A stretch of DNA of 64,000 nucleotides from Amoebophrya sp. A120 (Eukaryota; Sar; Dinophyceae; Syndiniales; Amoebophryaceae): the NCBI GenBank assembly GCA_905178155.1, contig CAJINV010000006.1, positions 1,241,876-1,305,875 on the forward strand, given 5' to 3'. This document shows, one piece after another, positions 22,793-33,188 of the stretch (positions within the stretch are counted from its first letter, which is position 1; each line of letters opens with the position of its first letter). The notes under the pieces were generated by a model. It searched no databases. It saw only the letters and a program-made list of their open reading frames with translations, and had not been told where the DNA came from. The translations under genes were made by a program, and so were the position numbers.

Positions 22793-25700
22793 ATGCAGTC
22801 ATCCAGCGCCGCACCCAAGAAGGATCACCGCCCTGCCGTTGCTTCTCGGGCCAGCAAGGCGGCCGCAGCCGCACAAGCAAATCCTCCACCACCTCTGCCA
22901 AAAAAGAAGCGGCAACCGCCGCGGAAGTTTGACGCGAGTCAAGATCTTGATCTTGGTCTTGGTCGCCAGGACGTCGACGTGGAGCCCTCCTCGGATGACG
23001 AATCCCTTATGGCTCCTGGTCCTGGGCACGGCAACGGCGGGCGCGAATCGGAATCCGTATCAACTGCAAAAATTGCCTGGGTCTGGAAAAGTGCAAAAAC
23101 ATCGTTTGTCATGCGCGTTTTGTATAAACGCATGTGGACTGTGATGGATGCCCTGGCATCACAGATTCCGTGAGATCTTTGCCATGCCTTTTCCGCATGA
23201 GAAACTGCCTCTTGGCTTGCTCAAATAAAGTGGACGGCTTTATTGATAATCATGCAACACTCACAGATCCTTGCATGATTCAGATTTAGCATGACAAGTT
23301 GCACCCTTCCAGACCCAGACACTTTTGTAATCCATAAGCCGACGAGATTGACAATGAGAACAAGGTGCGCATCAATTCACATGGGTCGATACGCGGACAC
23401 GCTGCGGCGAGGGACTCTCAAGAAGATGAGTCTGAGGAGCTGCAGCAGGAGGATGAAGAGATGCCGCAACAGCAGGACTCAGAGGAGGATCTGGGGCACG
23501 AAGAGGGCCTGCAGCAGGAGGGCGAAGACGAGCGGGAGAGCGAGGAGGAGCTGGAGGACGAAGAGGAGCTGGGACAGGTCGTATTTACGAAGGAGGAGGA
23601 CACGTTGCTTGCGAAGCGGTATGTGGAGACGAATCTGGGGTCCTATGAGGAGGCTGTGCGCGACGCAGACCATATGAACTGCAAAAGTATCGCACTCGTA
23701 TAAATGCATAGATATACAAATCTCCTCAGCATGAGAAAAAAAAATTGTAGTCCTAAAGAAAAAGATAAAGATTTGCAATGCATGCTTGCGATACGAGTGC
23801 GATACTTTTGCACAGCATAGGCCAGAGCGTCCTGCTATTTTTGAAAAACAAGCTGCTCAAGTCGTTGCTGAAGTGTCTCTGGCTGGAGTGGAGTATGACC
23901 GCCGCCCTGATTATCACCGTTGGCTGCAGCCTGTGCAGAAAGTGCAAGCAGCACCAGGCGCAACTCGAGCGGGCCGCCCGCCTCCGTATTGAAGACCAGT
24001 GCATCCCTGTTCCCCGCCCCAAAGCCAAGTCGGGGCCCGGAAAGTATCCTGTGCAAAAGTATCGAATTCGTATTGCAGACATGCATTACAAATCCAATCG
24101 TTTATGTAAATCCGCATTACATATTAATTGAGTTCTCATTCTCAATCTCATGCTGAAGAAATTTGTATTACGCATTTATACGAGTGCGATACTTTTGCAG
24201 TTCATAGACAGATGAAATCCGCAAAGGCAAAAGCGGCTCCAGCAACAGGGATTAGACAGCAGGGCAACGCGGGCGAAGGCGAGTGGGCGGATTGCACGAA
24301 GCCAGTTTTCAAAAACGGCGAGTCCGCGAGTATGAACCGGATTCACCAATCAGGTGGTCAGAAGCAGCACACCGGGGGCCAAGGTCATCGGATAGCCGCC
24401 GGGGAGGAAATTGACCAAGCTCCCGTGGTATCAAATGCAAAGATGGCCGGGTGTGGAAGCATGCAACTTGTGATGCTACATCTGGATTCCAAAAAAATCT
24501 GTATTGCATGAGCAGCAGAGGGAGTGTAATTTTTCCTACCCGGAGGGGCCATTTGTCATGCGTTATAGGCATTAAGAAGCCTACTGCCTACAAAAAATGA
24601 AAATCTGTGATGCTAGGGCATGCATCACAGACATCAGGGCTCATGCACGACGTGCGTGACAAATCTTAGAATCATCCAGACCCAGACACTTTTGCATTTG
24701 ATACTTGAACGGCGACGCAGACCTCGACGCCAACGCAATTCAGCCGTCGATGAAAGAGCTTTGCAAGGAGTACGCAAAGAACCGGGGCCATGGCGGGCGG
24801 GCACAGCTGCAGAACACTTTTACCAACTTGTTTTTCATCGTGCGATACCGGTTGCCAGAGAACATCTTTGCGGGCTTGCTGGAGCTATGCAAGACAACCG
24901 GCGGGTCTGTCTACGCCTCCGGCGGTTTCAACGACTACCTCTGGGTTGCGTTGAAGCAGGGGATTCTCGAGAAAAAGCAAAGGCTGGCGGGAAGAATTAT
25001 GGGGCTCTCAAGCGTTACGCCCCCAGCTGTTACATGATTTGCGATGCAAAATCAGCAGCAGCATCTTCAACGCGATCAAGTTAATTCGCATGACAAATTA
25101 TCGAAGGGCAAGGCATCGTCTAAATCTGTCCAAAATTTGCAATGCGAGAGCTTCAAGTGCGCGCCCCGCACCACTGCTGCTCTTGCATTGCAAATTTATG
25201 TAACAGCTGAGAACGTAACGTTTGAGAAGTCCATAAGAGTTGGCTACTGTTGTTTATCAGCAGACGAAAAAGACGGCTGCATCAGTGTGCGGGTGTCCTT
25301 CATAGCGTCAGGTGAGATGCCGAAGAAAGTGGATATGCATCTCGCCGCTTTGCCGGTCGCAAATAAGTCACCGCACACCGTTTACGGAGTTCTCCGGCAA
25401 ATTCTACAACTGGTGGGGCTGGACTACGGTGATAATTGTTGTCTTCAATTTGACGGCGCGAGGGAGCTTGGCGGCACGTGCGCCATGACGCTGGACTTCG
25501 CCAACGTGGGGAAGGAAACAGCAGCACTCGCACGGGATGCAGCGCTCCCAAAAAACCATCAGTACGCATTCGACGACGGAATTGATGCCTTGGTGGCAGG
25601 CAACGAAAGGGCGCAGCGGGAGGAGCTTGCGGCGGGGCTTCACGAGGAAAAACGCGGGGTCTCGGGCGGCAAGGTGCTAGATCTGCTGGACGCCTTGTGC

Positions 25701-28700
25701 TCTGAGAACGCAGAGTTGAAGCAGGAAGTATTGGCAGTTGCACCCCTTCCATCGGGTGCGAAAAAAACGAATCTCCTGAAGATGTTGCTGAAGGACTACG
25801 AGAATCAGATCTTCGTCCTCTTGTGTGGTGCGCACGACGCTAGTGCGTCGCTGAAAAAAGCCTGGGCATGAATTGCAAAAGAATCGCAGCAGCTGCAATT
25901 GCATTACAAATTTCCTCAGCATGATGAAACGCGGACTCTGTAATGCGGATTGACTTGAAGTTGAAGAGGAGGATCTCTGTGCAGCGCAAGCATGACTGCA
26001 ATTGATACGAGCTGTGCGATATTTTTGCACAGGATACGTGCTCGCTGCTGAAAATTTTACCCTCCCGGGCGCACGGGCCGGGGAATGCCCGTCCCTGGAC
26101 ACCATTTGCCGCGTAATGAACAGCTTCTACTACATATCCTATTTAAAAACGTCCCCGCCCTATAGTTGTCATGCAGATTTGCATCTACAGAAAAATCTGT
26201 GATACACATCCGCGAGAGAGGAATTTGTAGTCGTGTTCTGGGATTTGTAATGCTATGAATGAATAAATAAACAGGATGAGCAGACGCCTCTGTGATGCGG
26301 CTGTCCTTGCCAAACAGCACTACACTACAGATGATAACCTGGCACGCATACCTCCCAAAGCTGGGAGACTTGTATTGCAGATTTACCAACTTGACTACGG
26401 TGCGGGGACGTTTTTACTCAGGATACTACAGCCTGCAGTCGTCGCACAAGTTGAAGACGGAGCTGAGTGCCTTCGTTGCCACGACACAGGACGCAGCGGT
26501 GCGGTCGACGGGATCACTGCACGCGATTCACTCTCGATGGAATTTCCACCGGGTTGTGCTGACTTTCCTGGTGCAGCACCACGCAGCACTGACGGAGTTT
26601 GTCTTCCTTCAGATCAAGAAGCTCGGACATGCGTCTTATTTTGGCGAGGGACCGAATATCGCGATCATCCAGCGGGCGCTCGGGGTAGTGCCGCTGGAGC
26701 CTCCTCCCCCGAAAGCCAAGGCGGCCGGTGCACCTTCAAAAGCAAAAGCGGCGGCGGTGGGACCCAGCAAGGGCAAGGGGCAAGGGAAAGGCGCCGCTAC
26801 GAACGGCGGGCGGGTAGCACCGTCAAAGCAGGCTGCCGCGGAGACGTGGTGTGAGAGGGCAAGTTTGCTTATTTATGGGTTGCAAATATGTCTGGGTCTG
26901 GAAGAGCCAGACCTGTGATGCTGCATGTGGATGCTACAGAAGTCTATCTGTATTGCATGAACAGCAAGAAGAGTCAAATTTGGCTACGCGGAGAGCGGAT
27001 TTGTCATGAATGCAGGGTGCGCAACGGTAGGCGCTCAAAAAATGTGTGATGCTAGGGCATATGTCACAGACATCATGGAAAATGTGCATGACAAACTTCT
27101 CCTCTTCAAGACCCAGACATTTTTGCACTCGGTATTATTTATCCTGTGCAAAAGTGTCGCATTTGTATAATTAAATGCAAGCTCTGCATTACAAATATTT
27201 TTCCTAAGGTAAACGAGCATGACAAATTTCATTTTTCATGCTGAGAAAATTTGCAATGCATTTACTTATGCGAGTGCGATACTTTTGCAGTTCATATTAC
27301 TTCGTGGCCGACAATTTTGATGGCAGCTGCGACGGCGGATTTGTGTACCACAGTCGACGCTTCGATCTTCAAGCCGTTCCAGTGTTTGGGCCAGGAGCCG
27401 AAGTTCGGGGAGCTGGAAACAATCTGCTGCCAGGCACAGCTGAATCTCGTCGCAACCCTGGAGTCGATTGACGCCCAGCTTGATGCGCTTCGCCTGGACG
27501 AGGCCGAGCGGGAGGTCGCTGCAATTAAGAAAGCGAGGCAGGAGAACAGAGCGGAAATGGCGGAGAAGCTGAAGATATGGACTGCAAACAGGTCTGGGGC
27601 TGGAAGGTTGCAACCCGCAACCGCAGCAAGGCTGTCTTTGGATTCCAAAAAAAATTAACTATATTGCATGACCAGCAACTGCAACAGCAGTCCAGTTTAT
27701 GCTACGTACGCGGGCACGGCGTTTGTCATGCGGAGTAGGTATCTATCAGGAACCCTTCTAAAACTAAAATTGTCTGATGCTGGGCCATTCATTGCAGGGA
27801 ACATCGGTCATGAGAGATATGCATGACAGATCTTGCATTCTTCCAGACCCAGACATTTTTGCAGCTGATAGAAGAACTTGCGCAAAAGGCTTGGAGTAAA
27901 AATCGAAGCAGCAAAAGCGCAGAGCAGCGCCGTGCCGATGCTTCAGCGTGTCTTCCGGATGAACACGGAAACTGCAATGGGAGGCATCATCTTCCCCCAG
28001 GAGTCAAAGTTGCGGGACTTGGCCTGGCAGAACAAGTCTGCAGTGGCGATGAGCTGTGTAAGGGGCAAGCTCAACTGCTTCGTTGAAAACTTCTGCGACG
28101 GCATCGAGACGCTGATGGCGAAGCGAACAAACTGGGCCCAGGTCGGGAGAATGTTTTGCGCGAAACTCGGCACCGAGATCGATCCGAAGTACGAGGACTG
28201 GAAGGAGGACATCAGAGAGTGCCAGGTCCAGTGCAAAATCCGAGGGTCACCGATCGAGGCGCTGGTGTTTCTGCATAAAAAAGACACTAGGCAACTGGAC
28301 CTCGGGCGGCCGGCCTTTCGACTTCTCAACGCGTGCGCGCTGGCCGAGTTTAGTACGGCGCAGAACGATATGGACTGCAAATGTGTCTGGTTCTGGATGA
28401 AGATTCTAACTAAAGCTGTGATGCTGTCTCTTGATCCGAAAAAAAAAAACTGTGTTGCATGACCAGCCAGGGCGCTGCAGTTTGTGCTACGCGGAGAGGG
28501 CATGTCTCATGTGGTAGAGGCATCGCAAAGCCTTCTCAAAATCTGTGATGCCAGGTCATGCATCACAGAGAGACATCAGGGGTCATGCAAAATATGCTTG
28601 CATGTTGACAAACCTTCCATTCTTCCAGACCCAGACATATTTGCATGTGATAAACAAAAGGGACCTCAAGCAACTTTACGAACAGAAGCAAAAGAACGCG

Positions 28701-30681
28701 GGGACGGTGAAAATGGTCGGGCGGCACAGTTTAGACCAAATTCTGAAACACGAACAGGCGGGAACGGAGGCAGAGTTCGCAGCTGCTTGCGCGTCCCTGT
28801 ATCTTTCCAACAGGTGCCGGGCGCCCTTCCAGAGGGAGAAGAACGCACACGAGCGGTCCGACAAGGGCGCGAAGCGGGGGCCGCAGGATGGAGATGAGCG
28901 CTTTGCAACGAAGGTGGGACTGAATGCGGCGGACGTCCGTGCAGCGGCGCGCGCGGCAGCACCCGAGCCCGTGAAGAAGAAGGCTCACGCGGGAGGAGGA
29001 GTGGGCGCGGACGCCTCCAAGCTCGTCCTGAACGAGGCCAACGACGACCTGAAGAACTCGGTTTTTGAAGGGCGGGAGGAGGAGATTATGCCCGCCGAAT
29101 ATCTCAAACACGAGACACCCGCAGCGACTGCGACATTCTCAAAAAAGCAGGTGTCGCTGCTGGAGCATGTGACGGCGCAGGGGAAGAAGAAGAACGGAAC
29201 TGGGGCGGGTGGCAGTGTGCCCACAGCAAATATGTCTCTCTGGGTCGTCTGCAGAGTAAGTTCGAACAGTGGCGTAAGTCTGTGAGTGAAGGGTGGTCGC
29301 GCTGCAATATAGAGGCAGGCACGACTGCAGTTGTGATGTGCTAGAAGCGGTGGCAGTGCCCTGCGCCTCCATTCGCATGGTATATTGCGTCTGCCCGTCA
29401 CAGATTTAAGTGAGGGTCATGCCAAACAAGCATGGCGGGCAGACTTCAAATCTTTCCAAGGCCAGACATATTTGTAATGCATACAGGAGTAGCAGCTCGA
29501 GCGCCAGTAGCAGTCTTGCCGCGAGCAAGCAAGCGGGAGGACGGGGGGTGGGCAGCGCAGGGAGCAGTAGCAGAGTCGCCGCCGGGGCTGGCCACGCCAT
29601 GAAGGAGACCTTGCTTGGAGAGTCGTCCGCAGCTGGGCCGACTGGTAGTTTGAAGATGAGCCTCGACCACGGCTTCATGAGCTCGACCGTTAGTAGCCGC
29701 CTAAAGCAGGCCAACAGCAGCAAGCCCAGCAGCTCAGTGTCTTCCTTGGGGAAGGCGGGCAGCGCTGCCACCTCGTCGTCGAAAGTGCTGCAGCCTCCGG
29801 CGCCTTATCAAATGCAAATGTGTCTCAATGGGTCTGGAAGGGTGGAATTTGTAATGCTGTCTGCGGATGATAAAAGTATCTGTGTCGCATGAGTAGCAAG
29901 ACCAGTCAGCTCTTGGCACGCGGAGAGGGCATTTGTCATGCGTAATTTATTAGCATCAAGAAGCGAAAAATCTGTGATGCTAGCACCAGCATCACAGACC
30001 TCACGGGTCATGCAAAATCTGCATGACAAGCCCCGACTCCTCCAGACCCAGACATATTGATATTTGCAGTTCATACGCCTTCGAAAAAACCTGCGGAAAG
30101 TACACTGCAGCCCGCGGCCTCTCACGCAGGCCGCCCCGTCGCGGCAAAGGGCAAAACCTCGGGGGGGCCCAGCTCTAGCTCTACGGCGAGATCGTCGGCG
30201 AACGTGAAAGAGGACTTTTTATCAAATGCAAAGACTTATCTATGTCTGGGTCTGGAAGAGTGCAGGAGTTTGCCATGCAGTTTCTTTTTGCATGACCTTG
30301 ACCCATGAGGTCTGGAATGCGGCATCTAGCATGACAGATTCTGCAACGTCTCTGCCATGCCTATCTTGCATGAGAGGTTCCTTCTCAACGAACTTGGTAA
30401 TCATGCAGCACAGATTTTTTGCATGATTCGAATTTAGCATGACAAGTTGCCATCTTCCAGACCCAGACATCTTTAAAGTGCATTCTTTTTCAAGATGAGC
30501 AATACGCTGAGCGCTGGCGGTACAATTGGATTGATAATTACAATAATGATACAAAGGGTGTGTTTGGGTGTATGTCGGTTTCTCTTTTGTCTGCTGGTGC
30601 TGGTGCGAAGATGAAATCTATTTTACAGATAGCGCCTCTGCGGGTAGTGTTGCAGTCAGATACGTGCAGCAAGATATATAA
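22793..30681 (+). CDS. Large protein with hAT-transposase-like RNase H core
   Basis: ATG 22793 follows an in-frame stop (22784). Fourteen introners and one canonical intron (30558-30628) separate about 15 exons. Order of parts: Ala/Pro and basic start; strongly acidic Glu/Gln stretch (23340-23670); hydrophobic segment with SMTAALIITVGCSLC (about 23880); low-complexity linker; then 24709-26873, which I read as hAT-like: a start resembling the DEST motif (CCLSADEKDGCIS), DGARELGG about 60 residues later, CGAHDASASLKKAW, and IHSRWNFHRVVLTFLVQHH, in the order and spacing known for hAT/DUF4371 transposases. Then Ala/Lys-rich linker, helical region, Ser-rich tail. Likely a domesticated transposase, not an active one, because it has no TIRs of its own. 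Near 30219 a T-run shifts the frame by one, so the last exon is uncertain. Confidence 0.65.
23058..23336 (+). mobile_element. Introner, family A
   Basis: 279 bp. Flanks ATCCG and AGCCG. Junction RESESDEIDNEN. Confidence 0.88.
23673..23819 (+). mobile_element. Introner, family B
   Basis: 147 bp. Flanks GACCA and GGCCA. Junction RDADQSVLLFLKN. Confidence 0.88.
24045..24206 (+). mobile_element. Introner, family B
   Basis: 162 bp. Flanks GAAAG and GACAG. Junction KSGPGKMKSAKAK, phase 0. Confidence 0.88.
24429..24703 (+). mobile_element. Introner, family A
   Basis: 275 bp. Flanks CGTGG and CTTGA (3 of 5). Junction DQAPVDGDADLDAN in frame. Confidence 0.86.
24998..25235 (+). mobile_element. Introner, family C
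   Basis: 238 bp. Flanks AGAAT and AGAGT. Junction RLAGRIGYCCLSADE; it falls just before the putative first catalytic motif. Confidence 0.9.
25867..26036 (+). mobile_element. Introner, family B (first base changed, CATGAATTGC)
   Basis: 170 bp. Flanks CTGGG and CGTGC. Junction LKKAWVAAENFTLP in frame. Confidence 0.83.
26135..26425 (+). mobile_element. Introner, family E
   Basis: 291 bp. Perfect repeat CTACA at 26130-26134 and 26426-26430. Junction NSFYYSLQSSHKL. Confidence 0.95.
26874..27134 (+). mobile_element. Introner, family A (first of a mixed tandem pair)
   Basis: 261 bp. Repeat TTATT at 26869-26873 and 27135-27139; the second copy is also the left flank of the B introner that follows. 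Confidence 0.9.
27140..27296 (+). mobile_element. Introner, family B (second of a mixed tandem pair)
   Basis: 157 bp. Flanks TTATT (27135-27139) and TTACT (27297-27301). Removing 26874-27301 reads CERASLLI to SWPTILMAAA, phase 0. Confidence 0.9.
27576..27870 (+). mobile_element. Introner, family A
   Basis: 295 bp. Perfect repeat GAAGA. Junction AEKLKNLRKRLGVK. Confidence 0.94.
28369..28652 (+). mobile_element. Introner, family A
   Basis: 284 bp. Flanks AACGA and AACAA. Junction FSTAQNERDLKQLY. Confidence 0.9.
29218..29483 (+). mobile_element. Introner, family A (left end altered)
   Basis: About 266 bp; left TIR carries an extra CT (GTCTCTCTGGGTC). Flanks CAGTG and CAGGA. Junction GTGAGGSGSSSSASS in frame. 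Confidence 0.78.
29806..30075 (+). mobile_element. Introner, family A
   Basis: 270 bp. Perfect repeat CGCCT. Junction LQPPAPSKKPAES. Confidence 0.93.
30220..30484 (+). mobile_element. Introner, family A
   Basis: 265 bp. Repeat CTTTT on both sides within T-runs. Exact excision gives a frame one base off from the best downstream reading (DEQYAERWRYNW). Confidence 0.8.
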
Positions 30682-31449
30682 CCCTCTGAATCAGGTCGCG
30701 GCGCGGAGGTTGCAGCCGCCGGCCACGTGACCGGAGGACCCACTGGCGGCGCCACAGCTGGCGGCGGTTCAAAAAAAAGGGCTAGGGTCGTAAGGAACGT
30801 GCAGGTCGACGGGAATAAGATTCGGCGGGTCGAGGAGTCCGAATCCGAAGAGGGCGACCGGGATGCTGATGGGAAGAAGTTCGGCTGAAGGGTGAGTGGT
30901 TGTGAGAAGGTCGCTCCGCTTCGAGGGGATTTTATAAATATAAATAAACGTAGTTGGAAGCAAAACTAAATCTGGTCTGAATGCCGATCCTATAGTGAGT
31001 TTTTATTTTCTGGGCCTTTTCCTATCTTCGTCTTGTTGAGATTTATATAGGGCCCAAAGTCAACATGACTCCACGCACTATTTTTTCAAGGTTCTAGCAC
31101 AAGCATTTTTTGAAAATCAACAAACAATTTGTAGTCGAGGCGCTAGCTCTGAAAGTCTCAGTGTGCAAAACCAGGCAAAGCCCTTGGTTTGTAGGTCTCT
31201 ACGTTTCTAAACAACAAGCGAACCCACTTTGCTGAAAGAAGCAGAATTTTCTCGAGCGCATCGGATGCTTGGGCGCTTTCAGAATTCCAGGCCAAAAACG
31301 ATGAGAAGTCAAACTAACAATATGAATATGAGTGAAGATTTGCGCGATGAGAAAGCAACATGAAGATTTGCGCTGCGGTGTTGGATTGTGGTCTTCCTTT
31401 TATTTTGTTTGGAATGGGCGCGATATTTTTGCAACGGGTGGGAGGGAGG
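30682..31449 (+). other. Intergenic region
   Basis: GC-rich 3' flank to about 30900, then AT-rich with a short AT run (30930-30960). No coding signal. A short frame at 31403-31449 (MGAIFLQRVGG) might be an exon upstream of the A introner. Confidence 0.35.
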
Positions 31450-31737
31450 TATCAAGTGCAAACTAATATGTCTGGGTCTCCTGGAAGAGAGCAAACGTTC
31501 GCCATGTGATTTCTGATGCTGCACGTGCACACAGGTCCTCTTTCATGCATGAAAAGCATTTAAGAGACTCGGTTGGTGTTTCCTAGTGCCTAGCCTGGGC
31601 GGCAAATGACCTCTCCTGGAGACAAAGACAGCACATGCAGAGCTGACAACGCATCACAGATTTCAGTCATTCCAGAATCCGCACCAAGTGCACAAATACA
31701 CTCTTCCAGGCTCGGACATATTAACTTTCGACGCATA
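31450..31737 (+). mobile_element. Introner, family A
   Basis: 288 bp; ends TATCAAGTGCAAACTAATATG and a worn right end (CAGGCTCGGACATATTAAC). Flanks GGAGG and ATGGC do not match. Host exons on either side are weak. Confidence 0.65.
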
Positions 31738-31742
31738 ATGGC

Positions 31743-33188
31743 ACCCGCTCGGCGTGATGCTTACCGGTCTGCAGGGGGGCGACACAAAAGTTCATAGAGC
31801 ACAGGAAACATGCATGAAGTGCGCTCGTATCGTGCGCCGTTTTGTAGGAACATTTTTTATATTCATTCCAAAAAACAACACAGGTCCGCTTCCGGGTTCC
31901 GACACTCGACACCTTCCGGTCATTTTGCTCAAAATCCAGCAGTCATAATGTCATATTGTCATATTGTCATAATGCATATTGCTCAACGTGTCGAAATTTT
32001 GCTAGTTAATGTAATGTGCAAACAAAAAAAGACTTCTGATGCGCGACTTGCGTACACAAAGCCACCTGTCATGCTGGTGGAGAAGCGCTACTAGGGCTTG
32101 CCCGTGCCAGACAGCACTTTCTTCTGCGGTCCGCATCCGTTCCCTACCAGCATGACAACTCACAAATCACGCCACACAAATTCCACTTTGAGCTATGGGG
32201 ACGAGGGGGGATTTTTCATTTTGATAGCCAAAGCCTCGTCCTCTCACACCGGCGTCACTGTGGGCACCGAGCACGCGACGCTTTCTGCCGAAAAATGCGA
32301 GGCGGGCGAGATTCTGGCCTGCTGCGACACGCTCTGCGACGCGGCGAACCCTGAGCTGTTTAAGTCCGAAAATTTTGAAGCCGTGTGCAACCGGGACTGC
32401 GCGTACTGCTACAAGAAAGACGAAGCCCATTGCCACAGCCTGTACCCGTGGGCGCCGAAGTCCGAAACCGCTGCCTCGGCGGCCGCTGCCTCTTCCTTTA
32501 CGGAGCAGAAAAAAATGCAGAAGGAAGGCGTATCCAGAAGAAAAATCACTGCCCCAAACACTTCCCAGAAAAGTTCTTGTCATGCAAATCTACGTGCCGA
32601 AAATTATGTTTCTCATGCGCAGCTGGAGCCCCAACATGAGAGGCGCTTTCTCTTCGTGTTTTGCAATTTGTCATGCTTGAGTCAAACGATAAGCAGCTCA
32701 ATCTGTGATGCTGCTGCACCAGCTAGACACAACTACAGTAGGATCCCAATAAACTTGTCATGCGCATCAAGAGGCAAAAGTTGCTGATTTATTGTCTACA
32801 AGATTTTTTATCTTGGCAACCCCGGGATTGTGTCGTGGGCCCCCGTTTTTTCTCAGGATGAGGTTGCAGCGGTGAAACCAAAGCCTCGTCCTCTCACACC
32901 GGCGTCACTGTGGGCACCGAGCACGCGACGCTTTCTGCCGAAAAATGCGAGGCGGGCGAGATTCTGGCCTGCTGCAACACGCTCTGCGACGCGGCGAACC
33001 CTGAGCTGTTTAAGTCCGAAAATTTTGAAGCCGTGTGCAACCGGGACTGCGCGTACTGCTACAAGAAAGACGAAGCCCATTGCCACAGCCTGTACCCGTG
33101 GGCGCCGAAGTCCGAAACCGCTGCCTCGGCGGCCGCTGCGGCCGCTTCGTCCTTTGCGGAACAAAAATCCAGCTCCGTCATTCTCTAA
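31743..33188 (+). CDS. Cys-rich protein with duplicated domain
   Basis: Best-supported exons are 32232-32530 and 32866-33188 (stop). Each encodes one copy of a 10-Cys domain (KCEAGEILACC..LC, VCNRDCAYCYKK, HCHSLYPW). The copies differ at one base in 262 (D in copy 1, N in copy 2); the second then runs to EQKSSSVIL. An E introner separates them with the frame kept (MQKEGGSGETKASSSH). Upstream, 31743-31800 (PLGVMLTGLQGGDTKVH) looks coding, but its link to 32232 passes through a damaged G introner and is not proven. No start or signal peptide found. Domain family unknown; the cysteine spacing suggests a disulphide-rich secreted module. Confidence 0.55.
31942..32226 (+). mobile_element. Partial introner, family G (right end, left part replaced)
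   Basis: Right end GGGGGGATTTTTCATTTTGATA and interior (TTCTGATGC..GACTTGCGTACACAAA) match the intact G copy at 63454-63778. The left TIR is missing; in its place are a TCATATTG array (31942-31984) and TTGCTAGTTAATGTAAT (31999-32015). Right flank GCCAA. Confidence 0.6.
32228..32489 (+). repeat. Duplicated exon block, copy 1
   Basis: 262 bp, one substitution from copy 2 at 32878-33139 (650 bp downstream). Confidence 0.9.
32531..32860 (+). mobile_element. Introner, family E
   Basis: 330 bp; ends TATCCAGAAGAAAAATC and GTTTTTTCTCAGGATG (last base G, not A). Flanks AGGCG and AGGTT. It lies between the two duplicated exon blocks. Confidence 0.82.
32878..33139 (+). repeat. Duplicated exon block, copy 2
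   Basis: Partner of 32228-32489. Identity ends inside GGCCGCTGC, where copy 2 has an extra Ala-rich unit. Confidence 0.9.

Noticed and set aside
23786-23992. Alternative frame RPERPAIFEKQAAQVVAEV in the hAT-like gene
   Set aside because: It reads well, but the introner joint on the left and the next joint on the right both require the other frame, which also has higher G/C at third positions.
32228-33139. CRISPR-like reading of repeated units in the window
   Set aside because: Only two long exon copies, no short regular repeats with unique spacers, and the setting is eukaryotic.
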